Shown one piece after another: positions 41,160-50,358 of a stretch of DNA of 64,000 nucleotides. The notes beneath the pieces were generated by a model, which searched no databases, was not told the DNA's origin, and saw only the letters and a program-made list of their open reading frames with translations. The DNA lies in assembly GCA_043392685.1 (NCBI GenBank), contig JBHZGM010000001.1. One strand, written 5' to 3'. The stretch is from Metapseudomonas sp043392685 (GTDB taxonomy: Bacteria > Pseudomonadota > Gammaproteobacteria > Pseudomonadales > Pseudomonadaceae). Positions within the stretch are counted from its first letter, which is position 1; the number at the start of each line of letters is the position of its first letter. A program made the position numbers and the translations under genes.

Positions 41160-41477
41160 TCAGAACACCAGGTCGGAAAGGCGCCAGACCTCGAAGGCCG
41201 GAGTCTCGTATGGGTGAGCCTTCTTCAGCGCCTTGACCGCGTCGTGGATCAGTTCGTCGGCGACGACCATTTCCACCTTCCATTCGGCTACATGCTCGAC
41301 GGTTCCGGTCTGGCCCAGATACGGACTGCTGCCCTCGAGCGGACGGAACTGCCCCTGTCCGAGCGCCTGCCAACAGCAGCTGTCATAGCCACCGATGCGC
41401 CCCCCGCCGGCTGCGAAAATGGCTTTTTTCACAGGTTCCAGATGGCTTTCCGGAACGTAGAAACACAGCTTGTACAT
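41160..41477 (-). CDS. YqfO/NIF3-like single-domain protein
   Basis: A 105-residue protein matching the inserted/C-terminal domain of NIF3-YqfO family proteins, similar to PII/CutA-like ferredoxin folds: YKLCFYVPESHLEPVKKAIF, GGGRIGGYDSCCWQALGQG and AHPYETPAFEV. Stand-alone versions are common in Pseudomonas and annotated as YqfO family. It binds no cofactor that can be predicted; dimer or trimer formation is typical. It is not clearly in an operon. Confidence 0.86.
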   Translation of the reverse strand: MYKLCFYVPESHLEPVKKAIFAAGGGRIGGYDSCCWQALGQGQFRPLEGSSPYLGQTGTVEHVAEWKVEMVVADELIHDAVKALKKAHPYETPAFEVWRLSDLVF

Positions 41478-41716
41478 CGGGTTCTCCGCGTGGTTCCAAC
41501 GAGGGGTTCGTACTCGGCAATGATGGCACTATGACCTCACTTTACCGAGGCGCTGTTCACATACGGCGAGTTGGACCCATGGTGCGCAAAAGCGTTCTCC
41601 ACGGGAAAGTGCATCTGGCGATAAAGGTGAAGCCATACTCACCTTTCCAGAAACGCCACAGCGTTGTCCGAAGCTGGCGTCGGCGAGCGGCCTTTACATA
41701 GGATCTACAGGAAACG

Positions 41717-41753
41717 AAAAAGGCGGGAGAAGAGTGCCTTCTCCCGCCTTTTT
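41717..41753 (-). terminator. Rho-independent terminator downstream of purL
   Basis: AAAAAGGCGGGAGA, a 9-nt loop, TCTCCCGCCTTTTT. The 10-bp stem has A5/T5 on both sides; it can terminate purL from the minus side. Confidence 0.88.
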
Positions 41754-41798
41754 CTGTCGATGTCCGAGCGGGCCAATTACTAGGAGCTGGCTGAAACA

Positions 41799-41845
41799 AC
41801 CCTCTCCCGCCCTTCGGGCACCCTCTCCCTGAAGGGAGAGGGTCA
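41799..41845. repeat. CTCTCCC palindrome element after purL
   Basis: ACCCTCTCCC-GCCCTTCGGGC-ACCCTCTCCC then TGAAGGGAGAGGGT. A composite of GCCCTTCGGGC and ACCCTCTCCC-TGAA-GGGAGAGGGT hairpins between the purL stop and its terminator. Confidence 0.7.
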
Positions 41846-41864
41846 TCAGATGGCCTGCGGCCTT

Positions 41865-44800
41865 TTAATCCACCCAGACGCGGGCGTTGCGGAACATGCG
41901 CATCCAGCCGCCGTCTTCCTGCCACTCATCCGGGCGCCAGGAGTTCTGCACGGCGCGGAATACGCGTTCCGGGTGCGGCATCATGATGGTCACGCGGCCG
42001 TCGCGGCTGGTGAGGCCGGTGATGCCACGGGGCGAGCCGTTGGGGTTGGCCGGGTAGGTCTCGGTGACCTTGCCGTGGGTATCGACGAAGCGCAGGGACA
42101 CGCAACCAGACAGGTCCGCTTCCAGCAGCGCCTCTTCGCTTTCGAATTCGGCATGGCCTTCGCCGTGGGCGATGGCGATCGGCATGCGCGAACCGGCCAT
42201 GCCACGCAGGAAGATCGAGGACGACTCCTGGACCTGGACCATGGCCACGCGGGCTTCGAACTGCTCCGAGCGGTTGCGCACGAAGTGCGGCCAGAACTCG
42301 GTGCCGGGAATCAGCTCGTGCAGGTTGGACATCATCTGGCAACCGTTGCACACGCCCAGGGCGAAGCTGTCCTTGCGCTCGAAGAAGGCCTGGAAGCCTT
42401 CACGGGCACGGCTGTTGAACAGGATCGACTTGGCCCAGCCTTCACCAGCGCCGAGCACGTCGCCGTAGGAGAAGCCGCCGCAGGCCACCAGGCCCTTGAA
42501 GTCTTCCAGGCTGACGCGACCGGCGAGGATGTCGCTCATGTGCACGTCGATGGCGGAGAAGCCGGCGCGGTCGAAGGCGGCAGCCATTTCCACCTGGCCG
42601 TTGACGCCCTGCTCGCGGAGGATCGCCACCTGCGGACGCACGCCTTTCTTGATGTAGGGCGCAGCGATGTCCTGGTTGACGTCGAAGCTGAGCTTGACCG
42701 ACAGGCCGGGGTTGTCTTCTTCCAGCAGTGCGTCGAACTCCTGGTCGGCGCAATCGGCGTTGTCACGCAGACGCTGGACACGATAGCTGGTCTCGGACCA
42801 CTGGCGCTGCAGCATGCGGCGCTCGCCGCCGAACACGGCTTCGCCATTGAAGCTGATGGAAACGTTGGCGCCGTTGAACGGCTGGCCGATGACGGCAACA
42901 CAATCACCGAGGCCGGCGGCGCTGAACTGGGCCAGCACTTCCGGCGTGGCGTCCTGGCGAACCTGGATGACCGCGCCCAGTTCTTCGTTGAACAGGACGG
43001 CGGCCAGGCCTTCACGGTTGTCGGCCAGGGCGTCGAGGTAGAGGTCCAGGCCGCAGTGGCCGGCGAAGGCCATTTCCAGCACGGTGGCCAGCAGGCCGCC
43101 GTCGGAGCGGTCGTGATAGGCCAGCAGGTGGCCATCGGCGTTCAGCCCCTGGATCACGGCGAAGAAGGCTTTCAGGTCTTCGGCATCGTCGACGTCCGGT
43201 ACCTGCTGGCCGATCTTGCTGTAGACCTGGGCGAGGATGGAGCCGCCCATGCGGTTCTGGCCACGGCCGAGGTCGACCAGGATCAGGTCGGTTTCGCCCT
43301 TGTCCAGGCGCAGCTGCGGGGTCAGGGTCTTGCGCACATCGGTGACCGGCGCGAAACCGGTGACGATCAGCGACAGCGGCGAGGTGACGGACTTGTCCGC
43401 GCCTTCATCCTGCCAGCGGGTCTTCATGGACATGGAGTCCTTGCCCACCGGGATGGTGATGCCCAGCGCCGGGCACAGTTCCATACCCACGGCCTTGACG
43501 GTGTCGTACAGGCGCGCGTCTTCGCCCGGGTGGCCGGCAGCGGCCATCCAGTTGGCGGAGAGCTTGATGTCGCCCAGTTTTCCGATCTTCGCGGCCGCCA
43601 GGTTGGTGATGGTTTCACCCACGGCCATGCGGCCGGATGCCGGGGCATTCAGCAGGGCCAGCGGAGTGCGCTCGCCCATGGCCATGGCTTCGCCGGTGTA
43701 GACGTCGAAGCTGGTGGCGGTGACGGCGCAATCGGCCACCGGGACCTGCCAGGGGCCGACCATCTGATCGCGGGCCACCAGGCCGCTGATGGTGCGGTCA
43801 CCGATGGTGATCAGGAAGTTCTTGCTGGCCACGGCCGGGTGGTGCAGCACGCGGCTGACCGCTTCCTCGATGTCCAGTTCGGCGGCGGCGAAGTCATCAC
43901 CCAGCTCGGCCTCGCGGCTGACCGAACGGTGCATGCGCGGCGGCTTGCCGAGCAGGACTTCCAGCGGCATGTCCACCGGCTTGTTGCCGAAGTGGCTGTC
44001 GGCCACGGTCAGGTGACGCTCCTGGGTCGCTTCGCCGACCACGGCAAAGGGGCAGCGCTCGCGCTCGCAGATAGCCTTGAAGCGCTCGAAGTCGGCGGCG
44101 TCCACGGAGAGCACGTAGCGCTCCTGGGACTCGTTGCACCAGATTTCCAGCGGGCTCATGCCCGGCTCATCGTTGGGCACGGCGCGCAGTTCGAAGCGGC
44201 CGCCGCGGCCACCGTCGTTGATCAGTTCCGGCAGGGCGTTGGAGATGCCGCCGGCACCCACGTCGTGGATGAACTTGATGGGGTTTTCCGAGCCCAGCTG
44301 CCAGCAGCGGTCGATCACTTCCTGGCAGCGACGCTCCATTTCCGGGTTGTCGCGCTGTACCGAGGCGAAGTCCAGGTCGGCGGAGCTGGCGCCGGTGGCC
44401 ATGGAGGAAGCCGCGCCACCGCCGAGGCCGATGAGCATGGCCGGGCCGCCGAGGACGATCAGCTTGGCGCCGACGGAAATCTCGCCCTTTTGCACGTGTT
44501 CGGCGCGGATGTTGCCCATGCCGCCGGCGAGCATGATCGGCTTGTGATAGCCGCGCACTTCCTCACCGTGGGGGGTGTCGATGGCCTGCTCGAAGGTACG
44601 GAAGTAGCCGGTCAGGGCCGGACGGCCGAACTCGTTGTTGAACGCGGCGCCGCCCAGCGGGCCTTCGATCATGATGTCCAGCGGGGTGACAATGCGCTCG
44701 GGCTTGCCGTAGGGCTTTTCCCAGGGCTGTTCGAAACCAGGGATCTGCAGGTTGGAAACGGTGAAACCGGTCAGGCCGGCCTTGGGCTTGGCGCCGCGGC

Positions 44801-45761
44801 CGGTGGCGCCTTCATCGCGAATCTCACCACCGGAGCCGGTGGAAGCGCCGGGGAACGGGGCGATGGCGGTCGGGTGGTTGTGGGTTTCCACCTTCATCAG
44901 GATGTGCACCGGCTCCTGGGTGGCGCCGTACTGGCGGGTCACCGGGTCAGGGAAGAAGCGGCCGGCGGTGAAGCCCTCGATCACCGAAGCGTTGTCCTTG
45001 TAGGCGGACAGCACGCCTTCGCGGTGCATTTCGTAGGTGTTCTTGATCATGCCGAACAGGCTCTTCTCCTGCGCCTGGCCGTCGATGTCCCAGCTGGCGT
45101 TGAAGATCTTGTGGCGGCAGTGCTCGGAGTTCGCCTGGGCGAACATCATCAGCTCGACGTCGTGGGGGTTGCGACCCAGGTCGTTGAAGCTCTTCACCAG
45201 GTAGTCGATTTCGTCTTCGGCAAGCGCCAGGCCCAGTTCGACGTTGGCCTTCTCCAGGGCAGCGCGGCCGCCACCGAGGATGTCCACGGCGGTCAGCGGC
45301 TTGGGCTGGGCGTGGCTGAACAGGCCGGCGGCCTCTTCCTGGCCGGCCAGCACCAGCTGGGTCATGCGGTCATGCAGGGTGCTGGCGACGAGTTGCGCTT
45401 CGGCGTCGCTGAGCTCACCGGCCACGTAGTAGGCGATGCCGCGCTCCAGGCGCTCGATCTTGGCCAGGCCGCAGTTGCGGGCGATGTCGGTGGCCTTGCT
45501 CGACCAGGGCGAGATGGTGCCGAAACGCGGTACCACCAGGAACAGGCGGCCGCTTGGCTCCTGTACCGGGACGCTGGGGCCGTATTTGAGCAGGCGGGCC
45601 AGAACTTGCTCTTCCTCCCCGCTGAGTACGCCAGTCACTTCGGCGAAGTGGGTGAACTCGGCGTAGAGTCCGCTGACGGCGGGGACCTTTTGGGTCAATT
45701 GCTCGAGCAGTTTGCCGTGGCGAAAAGCGGAAAGGGCGGGAGCACCGCGCAGGATCAACAT
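41865..45761 (-). CDS. purL: Phosphoribosylformylglycinamidine synthase PurL
   Basis: A 1298-residue large-type PurL that converts FGAR to FGAM with glutamine and ATP in purine synthesis. An N-terminal PurS-like region (residues about 1-140) is followed by the linker, two AIRS-type ATP-binding halves (LMKVETHNHPTAIAPFPGAS; GKDSMSMK), and the C-terminal glutaminase. The glutaminase nucleophile is Cys about 1139 in GVCNGCQM, with the His/Glu pair in PHPERVFRA near the end. The length is full. Divergent from mltF across 167 nt. A TAGAAT -10-like hexamer lies about 46 nt upstream on the minus strand. Confidence 0.97.
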   Translation of the reverse strand: MLILRGAPALSAFRHGKLLEQLTQKVPAVSGLYAEFTHFAEVTGVLSGEEEQVLARLLKYGPSVPVQEPSGRLFLVVPRFGTISPWSSKATDIARNCGLAKIERLERGIAYYVAGELSDAEAQLVASTLHDRMTQLVLAGQEEAAGLFSHAQPKPLTAVDILGGGRAALEKANVELGLALAEDEIDYLVKSFNDLGRNPHDVELMMFAQANSEHCRHKIFNASWDIDGQAQEKSLFGMIKNTYEMHREGVLSAYKDNASVIEGFTAGRFFPDPVTRQYGATQEPVHILMKVETHNHPTAIAPFPGASTGSGGEIRDEGATGRGAKPKAGLTGFTVSNLQIPGFEQPWEKPYGKPERIVTPLDIMIEGPLGGAAFNNEFGRPALTGYFRTFEQAIDTPHGEEVRGYHKPIMLAGGMGNIRAEHVQKGEISVGAKLIVLGGPAMLIGLGGGAASSMATGASSADLDFASVQRDNPEMERRCQEVIDRCWQLGSENPIKFIHDVGAGGISNALPELINDGGRGGRFELRAVPNDEPGMSPLEIWCNESQERYVLSVDAADFERFKAICERERCPFAVVGEATQERHLTVADSHFGNKPVDMPLEVLLGKPPRMHRSVSREAELGDDFAAAELDIEEAVSRVLHHPAVASKNFLITIGDRTISGLVARDQMVGPWQVPVADCAVTATSFDVYTGEAMAMGERTPLALLNAPASGRMAVGETITNLAAAKIGKLGDIKLSANWMAAAGHPGEDARLYDTVKAVGMELCPALGITIPVGKDSMSMKTRWQDEGADKSVTSPLSLIVTGFAPVTDVRKTLTPQLRLDKGETDLILVDLGRGQNRMGGSILAQVYSKIGQQVPDVDDAEDLKAFFAVIQGLNADGHLLAYHDRSDGGLLATVLEMAFAGHCGLDLYLDALADNREGLAAVLFNEELGAVIQVRQDATPEVLAQFSAAGLGDCVAVIGQPFNGANVSISFNGEAVFGGERRMLQRQWSETSYRVQRLRDNADCADQEFDALLEEDNPGLSVKLSFDVNQDIAAPYIKKGVRPQVAILREQGVNGQVEMAAAFDRAGFSAIDVHMSDILAGRVSLEDFKGLVACGGFSYGDVLGAGEGWAKSILFNSRAREGFQAFFERKDSFALGVCNGCQMMSNLHELIPGTEFWPHFVRNRSEQFEARVAMVQVQESSSIFLRGMAGSRMPIAIAHGEGHAEFESEEALLEADLSGCVSLRFVDTHGKVTETYPANPNGSPRGITGLTSRDGRVTIMMPHPERVFRAVQNSWRPDEWQEDGGWMRMFRNARVWVD

Positions 45762-45928
45762 CTTCGGGACAGCCTCTGGGGAAGGGGGTGTGCTTGGAGG
45801 CCGTGCATTCTAGCGCAAAGCGCCGCATTCCGGCACCTCTGAAGGTGCCTCGTGTCGCCCGGCAGCTAGCAGAGAAGATGCCCCCTGTCGAGATATGGCG
45901 CCCGCCAGGCTTTGCGTATACTCCGTGG

Positions 45929-47392
45929 ATGCTAAATCGACACGTGTTCGGCACACGTCGGGCTTTCTGGGCCCTGGCTACCGGATTCTTCCTGATGCTC
46001 GTCGGCTGCAAGCAGCCCACCACCCTCGAGCGCGTACAGGAGGAGGGTGTGCTACGCGTGATCACCCGAAACAGCCCGGCCACCTACTTCGAGGACCGCA
46101 ACGGCGAGACCGGCTTCGAGTACGAACTGGTCAAGCGCTTCGCCGACGATCTGGGCGTCGAGCTGAAGATCGAGACCGCCGACAAGCTGGACGACCTCTA
46201 CTTCCGCCTGGGCCAGGCCAACGGTCCGGTGCTCGCAGCCGCCGGGCTGGTGGCCAGCGATGCGCGCAAGCAGGACGTGCGCTTCTCCCATTCCTACCTG
46301 GACGTCACCCCCCAGGTCATCTACCGCAACGGTGAACGCCGCCCTACCCGCCCCAACGATCTGGTCGGCCGCCGCATCCTGGTGCTCAAGGGCAGCAGCC
46401 ACGCCGAACAGCTGGCGGCCCTGAAGGCCACCCTGCCGGGGCTGAAGTACGAGGAATCCGACGAAGTGGAAGTGGTCGACCTGCTGCGCATGGTCGACGA
46501 AGGCCAGATCGACCTGACCCTGGTGGACTCCAACGAACTGGCGATGAACCAGGTCTACTTCCCCAACGTGCGAGTGGCCTTCGACCTGGGCGACGCCACC
46601 AGCCTGGCCTGGGCCATGGCGCCGGGCGAGGACGACAGCCTCTACAACGAGATCAATGCCTTCCTCGACAAGGCCCGCAAGGATGGCACCCTGCAGCGCC
46701 TGAAGGACCGCTATTACGGCCACGTCGACGTACTCGGCTATGTCGGCGCCTACACCTTCGCCAAACACCTGCAGCAGCGCCTGCCCAAGTACGAGCAGCA
46801 CTTCCGCCAGGCTTCACAGAAGAACGAGGTGGACTGGCGCCTGCTGGCGGCCATCGGCTACCAGGAATCCCTCTGGCAGCCCACCGCCACCTCCAAGACC
46901 GGCGTGCGCGGCCTGATGATGCTGACCGAGGGCACAGCCAAGGCCATGGGCGTATCCAACCGTTTGAACGCCAAACAGAGCATCCACGGCGGCGGCAAGT
47001 ACTTCACCATGATCAAGGACGGTCTCTCCGACGACCTCAAGGACCCCGACCGCACCTGGTTCGCCCTGGCTGCCTACAACATCGGCATCGCCCACCTGGG
47101 CGACGCGCGCAAGCTGGCCAAGGCCGAGGGCCTGAACCCGAACAAGTGGCTGGACGTGAAGAAGATGCTGCCGCGCCTGTCGCAGAAGCAGTGGTACCGC
47201 AAGACCCGCTACGGCTACGCCCGCGGCGGCGAGACGGTGCACTTCGTGCAGAACGTCCGCCGCTACTACGACATCCTCACCTGGGTGACCCAGCCGCAGA
47301 TGGAAGGCAGCCAACTGGCCGAGAACGCCAGCCACCTGCCGGGCATCAACAAGACCCGCCCGCAGGAAGACCGGCAGGACGAGAAGCTCTGA
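45929..47392 (+). CDS. mltF: Membrane-bound lytic transglycosylase MltF
   Basis: A 487-residue outer-membrane lipoprotein that cleaves peptidoglycan glycan strands. A signal ending LVGC gives the lipobox Cys at about residue 26. An ABC-binding-protein-like module (about 40-270; VLRVITRNSPATYFEDRNGE) regulates activity by binding peptides. The C-terminal SLT/lysozyme domain (about 290-460) has the catalytic Glu in LAAIGYQESLWQP and downstream GVRGLMML. The ATG at 45929 gives a normal lipoprotein signal; a 47-codon upstream extension is rejected. It is convergent with tadA. Confidence 0.96.
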   Translation: MLNRHVFGTRRAFWALATGFFLMLVGCKQPTTLERVQEEGVLRVITRNSPATYFEDRNGETGFEYELVKRFADDLGVELKIETADKLDDLYFRLGQANGPVLAAAGLVASDARKQDVRFSHSYLDVTPQVIYRNGERRPTRPNDLVGRRILVLKGSSHAEQLAALKATLPGLKYEESDEVEVVDLLRMVDEGQIDLTLVDSNELAMNQVYFPNVRVAFDLGDATSLAWAMAPGEDDSLYNEINAFLDKARKDGTLQRLKDRYYGHVDVLGYVGAYTFAKHLQQRLPKYEQHFRQASQKNEVDWRLLAAIGYQESLWQPTATSKTGVRGLMMLTEGTAKAMGVSNRLNAKQSIHGGGKYFTMIKDGLSDDLKDPDRTWFALAAYNIGIAHLGDARKLAKAEGLNPNKWLDVKKMLPRLSQKQWYRKTRYGYARGGETVHFVQNVRRYYDILTWVTQPQMEGSQLAENASHLPGINKTRPQEDRQDEKL

Positions 47393-47436
47393 GCCCGCCC
47401 CTCGGGCTGGTGCCGAGCGAAACCTGAACGCCCGTC

Positions 47437-47925
47437 CTACTCCTTGCGCGCCGCGCGCCGCGCCTGGAAGAACCCCGACAGCATCTCGCTGCATTCCTGC
47501 GCCAGCACCCCGCCCTCCACCAGCACCCGGTGGTTGAGGAATTCCTGCTCGAAGAACTGGCCACGGCTGACCGCCACGCCGGCCTTGGGTTCGGTGGCGC
47601 CGTAGACCACGCGGGTGATCCGCGAGTGGACGATGAGCCCGGCGCACATGCTGCAGGGCTCCAGGGTGACGTACAGGGTGCTGCCCACCAGCCGGTAGTT
47701 CTCCAGGCGGCTGGCGGCATCGCGCACCGCCACCATTTCCGCATGGGCACTGGGGTCGTGACCGGAGATGGGGCAGTTGAAGCCGCGCCCGACTATCTCG
47801 CCATCCTTGACCAGCACCGCGCCCACCGGCACCTCGCCCAGCGCCGCCCCCTGCCGGGCCAGGGCAATGGCCTCGCGCATGAAGTGCTCGTCGCGGCTGC
47901 GGTCGATGATCCGGGGTTGGCGCAT
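47437..47925 (-). CDS. tadA: tRNA-specific adenosine deaminase TadA
   Basis: A 162-residue zinc deaminase that converts A34 to inosine in tRNA-Arg(ACG). The active site HAE is in SAHAEMVAVR (about residues 60-62) with catalytic Glu. Zinc cysteines are in PCSMCAG (about 90-94). The basic C-terminal tail ARRAARKE helps bind tRNA. It begins 7 nt after the multicopper oxidase stop on the same strand, so the two are likely cotranscribed. The same pairing has been named cumAB in P. putida. Confidence 0.93.
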   Translation of the reverse strand: MRQPRIIDRSRDEHFMREAIALARQGAALGEVPVGAVLVKDGEIVGRGFNCPISGHDPSAHAEMVAVRDAASRLENYRLVGSTLYVTLEPCSMCAGLIVHSRITRVVYGATEPKAGVAVSRGQFFEQEFLNHRVLVEGGVLAQECSEMLSGFFQARRAARKE

Positions 47926-47932
47926 GGTTGGC

Positions 47933-49297
47933 TCAGGCTACTTCGATGGCGGCCATCAGGCCGGTTTCCATATGGTCGATGACGTGGCAGTGGAACATCC
48001 AGATCCCCGGGTTTTCCGCGACCAGCGCGATGCGCGCGGTCTCGTTCTTGCCCAGCAGATAGGTGTCGGTGAAATAGGGGACGATGGACTTGCGGTCCGA
48101 GTCCAGCACCTTGAACGCCATGCCGTGCAGATGGATGGGGTGCAGGTACTGGGCCATGTTGCGCAGCTCGAAGATGTAGTGGCCATCCTTCTTCAGCCGG
48201 GCGATGGGACGGTCCGCGCAGGTCTTGTCGTTGATGTCCCAGGCCTTGCCGTTGATCTGCCAGTAGTTGTTCGGCTGCCCGGCCGCGCTGACCAGGGTGG
48301 CGGCCCATTCGAAATTGAAGCGCAGCACCTCGGCCTTCTCCAGGTCGGGCTCCGGCACCGGGTTGGCCGGCAACGCCGCTGGCCAGTCGCCGGGCGCCTC
48401 GCTGCTGGCCACGCTCTTCAGGGTCGCCAGGCGCAGCGGACCATTGCGCAGGGGCAGCTCGGTACCCTCAGCCGGCACCTTGATGGCCAGTTCGATGCGC
48501 ATGCCCGGCCCCAGCCAGTACTCCTTGCCCAGGTCACGGGGCTCCACGGGGTGGCCGTCCAGGGAATAGATGCGCACCTCGGCCCCCGGCAGGTTGAGCC
48601 GGTAGGTGACGGTGTTGTCCAGGTTCAGGATGCGCAGGCGCACCACCTGGCCCGCCGGCAGGTCCACAGTGGGCAGCGGCTTGCCGTTGATGGTGGTGAG
48701 ACGGCCACGGGTGCCTTCGCGAGCAGCCTCGCGGGGTACGCTGAAGGCGGTGAAGGCCCCTTCCTGGTCCACGTGCCAGGTCTTCAGGCTGAGCACCTTC
48801 TCGTGCCTGAAACCTGTGGGCTCGCGTTCCTCGACGATCAACGGGCCGACCAGGCCGCGCCCCAGCTGTTGGGCGCTGGACAGGTGCGGGTGATACCAGA
48901 AACTGCCGGCGTCGTCGGTCTTGAAGCGGTAGTCGAAATATTCGCCAGGCAGCACCGGCAGCTGCGACACATAGGGCACGCCGTCCATTTCCAGCGGCAC
49001 GCGGATGCCGTGCCAGTGGATGGTGGTGGGTTCGTCGAGCTTGTTGATGAAGCGCACCCGCAACCAGTCGCCCTGGCGGGAACGGAGTTCGACACCCGGC
49101 GCCTGGCCGCCATAGCCCCAGGCAGGGGTGTTGTGGCCGGCGACCAGTTCGAGGTCCAGCGGCGCGGCGATCAGTTCGTAGTCGTGGGTCTTGGCATCCA
49201 GGCTGCGGCCCAGCCAGTAGCGGGCACCGCCGGCACCCAGGCCGACCACGCCGAGGCCGGCCAGGCCACCGAGAATCTGTCTGCGAGTGAATGACAT
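47933..49297 (-). CDS. cumA: Tat-exported multicopper oxidase, CumA-like
   Basis: A 454-residue multicopper oxidase. A twin-arginine signal (SFTRRQILGG, residues 2-11) starts the protein. The four copper motifs are intact: HWH (about 94-96), YHPH (about 135-138), HPIHLHG near 385-391, and HCHVIDHMETGLM near 435-447. It should oxidise phenols, metals or similar with four-electron O2 reduction. It strongly resembles CumA, first linked to Mn(II) oxidation in P. putida but later not required for it. ATG 49297 gives the Tat signal; a 68-codon extension is rejected. It is divergent from a dioxygenase-like gene. Confidence 0.88.
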   Translation of the reverse strand: MSFTRRQILGGLAGLGVVGLGAGGARYWLGRSLDAKTHDYELIAAPLDLELVAGHNTPAWGYGGQAPGVELRSRQGDWLRVRFINKLDEPTTIHWHGIRVPLEMDGVPYVSQLPVLPGEYFDYRFKTDDAGSFWYHPHLSSAQQLGRGLVGPLIVEEREPTGFRHEKVLSLKTWHVDQEGAFTAFSVPREAAREGTRGRLTTINGKPLPTVDLPAGQVVRLRILNLDNTVTYRLNLPGAEVRIYSLDGHPVEPRDLGKEYWLGPGMRIELAIKVPAEGTELPLRNGPLRLATLKSVASSEAPGDWPAALPANPVPEPDLEKAEVLRFNFEWAATLVSAAGQPNNYWQINGKAWDINDKTCADRPIARLKKDGHYIFELRNMAQYLHPIHLHGMAFKVLDSDRKSIVPYFTDTYLLGKNETARIALVAENPGIWMFHCHVIDHMETGLMAAIEVA

Positions 49298-49503
49298 GGG
49301 GGTCAGGCTCCTCTGGGGAAGAACAGGGCTGTCCCATCGGCTAATCGAACCAGCCTCTGCCGGGCCGGCTTTCGGGCGCACAAGATACACCCCGGGACTG
49401 CGAAAGATAAGTGAAAGCATCCGTATCAACCGCGACCGATGGGCGCAGCCGCCCTGCCCTGCCGGGCGTAGGATGGGGAAATCGGCCAGAAAGGAGCGCA
49501 ACC

Positions 49504-50157
49504 ATGCCCCCCACCCGCCGCGAAATGATGCAGTTCTGCCTGGGAGGCTTCGTGCTGCTGAACTGGCCTCGACCGGGTCGTGCCGAAAGCACCGGAGTCT
49601 GCCACCTGAGCCCGGAGCAGACAGCCGGGCCCTTCTATCTGGAAGATGCGTTGCTGCGCCAGGACATCACCGACGGCAAGCCGGGCACGCTGCTGAGACT
49701 GCAGTTTGAAGTGCTGCAGGCGGACGGTTGTCGCCCCCTGGGCGATGCCGCGCTGGAGATCTGGCACTGCGACGCCCAGGGCGCGTACTCCGGCGTCGGC
49801 GCCGATCCGGCGAGCCGCTTCCTGCGTGGCGTGCAGATCACCGACGACGCTGGCCGTGCGGAATTCCGCAGCATCCTCCCCGGCTACTACCCGGGGCGCA
49901 CCAACCACGTGCACCTGAAGGTGCATCTGGGCGAGCAGGATATCCACACCGGCCAGCTGTACTTCCCGGAAGCGGTGATTCGCCCAGCCATGGCGAGACC
50001 GCCATACGCACATCCCGGCCAGGACTGGACGCCGCTGGAGCAGGATTACCTCTATCGCCGCCAGGGCGGGGAACAGTCGGTGGCGGAGCTGGTGGAAGAT
50101 GAGGAAGGATTCATTGCGCGGCTGACGCTGGTGGTGGATACCCGCGCCAATGCCTGA
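49504..50157 (+). CDS. Tat-exported intradiol dioxygenase-like protein
   Basis: A 217-residue protein of the intradiol ring-cleavage dioxygenase family (protocatechuate 3,4-dioxygenase/catechol dioxygenase fold). The non-heme Fe(III) ligands are all in place: Tyr 95 in QGAYSG, Tyr about 129 in PGYYPGR, and His 135/137 in NHVHLKV. The N-terminus has a twin-arginine-like signal (TRREMMQFCLGG), so it is expected outside the cytosol, unlike the standard cytosolic aromatic enzymes. The start ATG follows AGAAAGGAGCG. It is divergent from the multicopper oxidase. Substrate unknown; an aromatic or protein role is possible. Confidence 0.86.
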   Translation: MPPTRREMMQFCLGGFVLLNWPRPGRAESTGVCHLSPEQTAGPFYLEDALLRQDITDGKPGTLLRLQFEVLQADGCRPLGDAALEIWHCDAQGAYSGVGADPASRFLRGVQITDDAGRAEFRSILPGYYPGRTNHVHLKVHLGEQDIHTGQLYFPEAVIRPAMARPPYAHPGQDWTPLEQDYLYRRQGGEQSVAELVEDEEGFIARLTLVVDTRANA

Positions 50158-50171
50158 GCGGAGGTGATGGC

Positions 50172-50266
50172 TGTGGGGGCGACTTCAGTCGCCGAGCAGG
50201 CCGAAGGTCTGCGACGGGAGCATTGGGGCAGCTGCGCTACCCTTGGCGAATGAATTCGCCCCCACA
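50172..50266. repeat. REPIN-like element (inverted REP pair), copy 2
   Basis: About 95 bp with ends TGTGGGGGCGACTTCAGTCG and GCGAATGAATTCGCCCCCAC in inverted orientation, and a middle AGCAGGCCGAAGGTCTGCGA. It is clearly homologous to 16167-16263. Confidence 0.8.
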
Positions 50267-50300
50267 AAGAGCCAACCCGACAAAGACTCGCCCAAAACAA

Positions 50301-50330
50301 AACCGGCCAGGTTTTGAGGCCTGGCCGGTT
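50301..50330 (-). terminator. Rho-independent terminator of guaBA
   Basis: AACCGGCCAGG / CCTGGCCGGTT, an 11-bp perfect stem with an 8-nt loop, followed on the minus strand by TTGTTTTG. It lies 28 nt past the guaA stop. Confidence 0.88.
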
Positions 50331-50358
50331 CCGTTTCGCTAGCGCTTGCGCACTCGCA

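Larger units (their letters stand above)
41478..41864. other. Intergenic region between the YqfO-like gene and purL
   Basis: 387 nt. It includes the promoter side of the YqfO gene (minus), a hairpin terminator for purL (41717-41753), and a CTCTCCC palindrome element (41799-41845). No gene is seen. Confidence 0.6.

Noticed and set aside
41850..45842. 1330-codon open frame on the plus strand opposite purL
   Set aside because: Same antisense effect. The plus-strand translation has no family motif, whereas purL on the minus strand has complete active sites.
47933..49501. 68-codon N-terminal extension of the multicopper oxidase
   Set aside because: It would bury the twin-arginine signal internally. 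The ATG at 49297 gives a standard Tat signal and a normal length.
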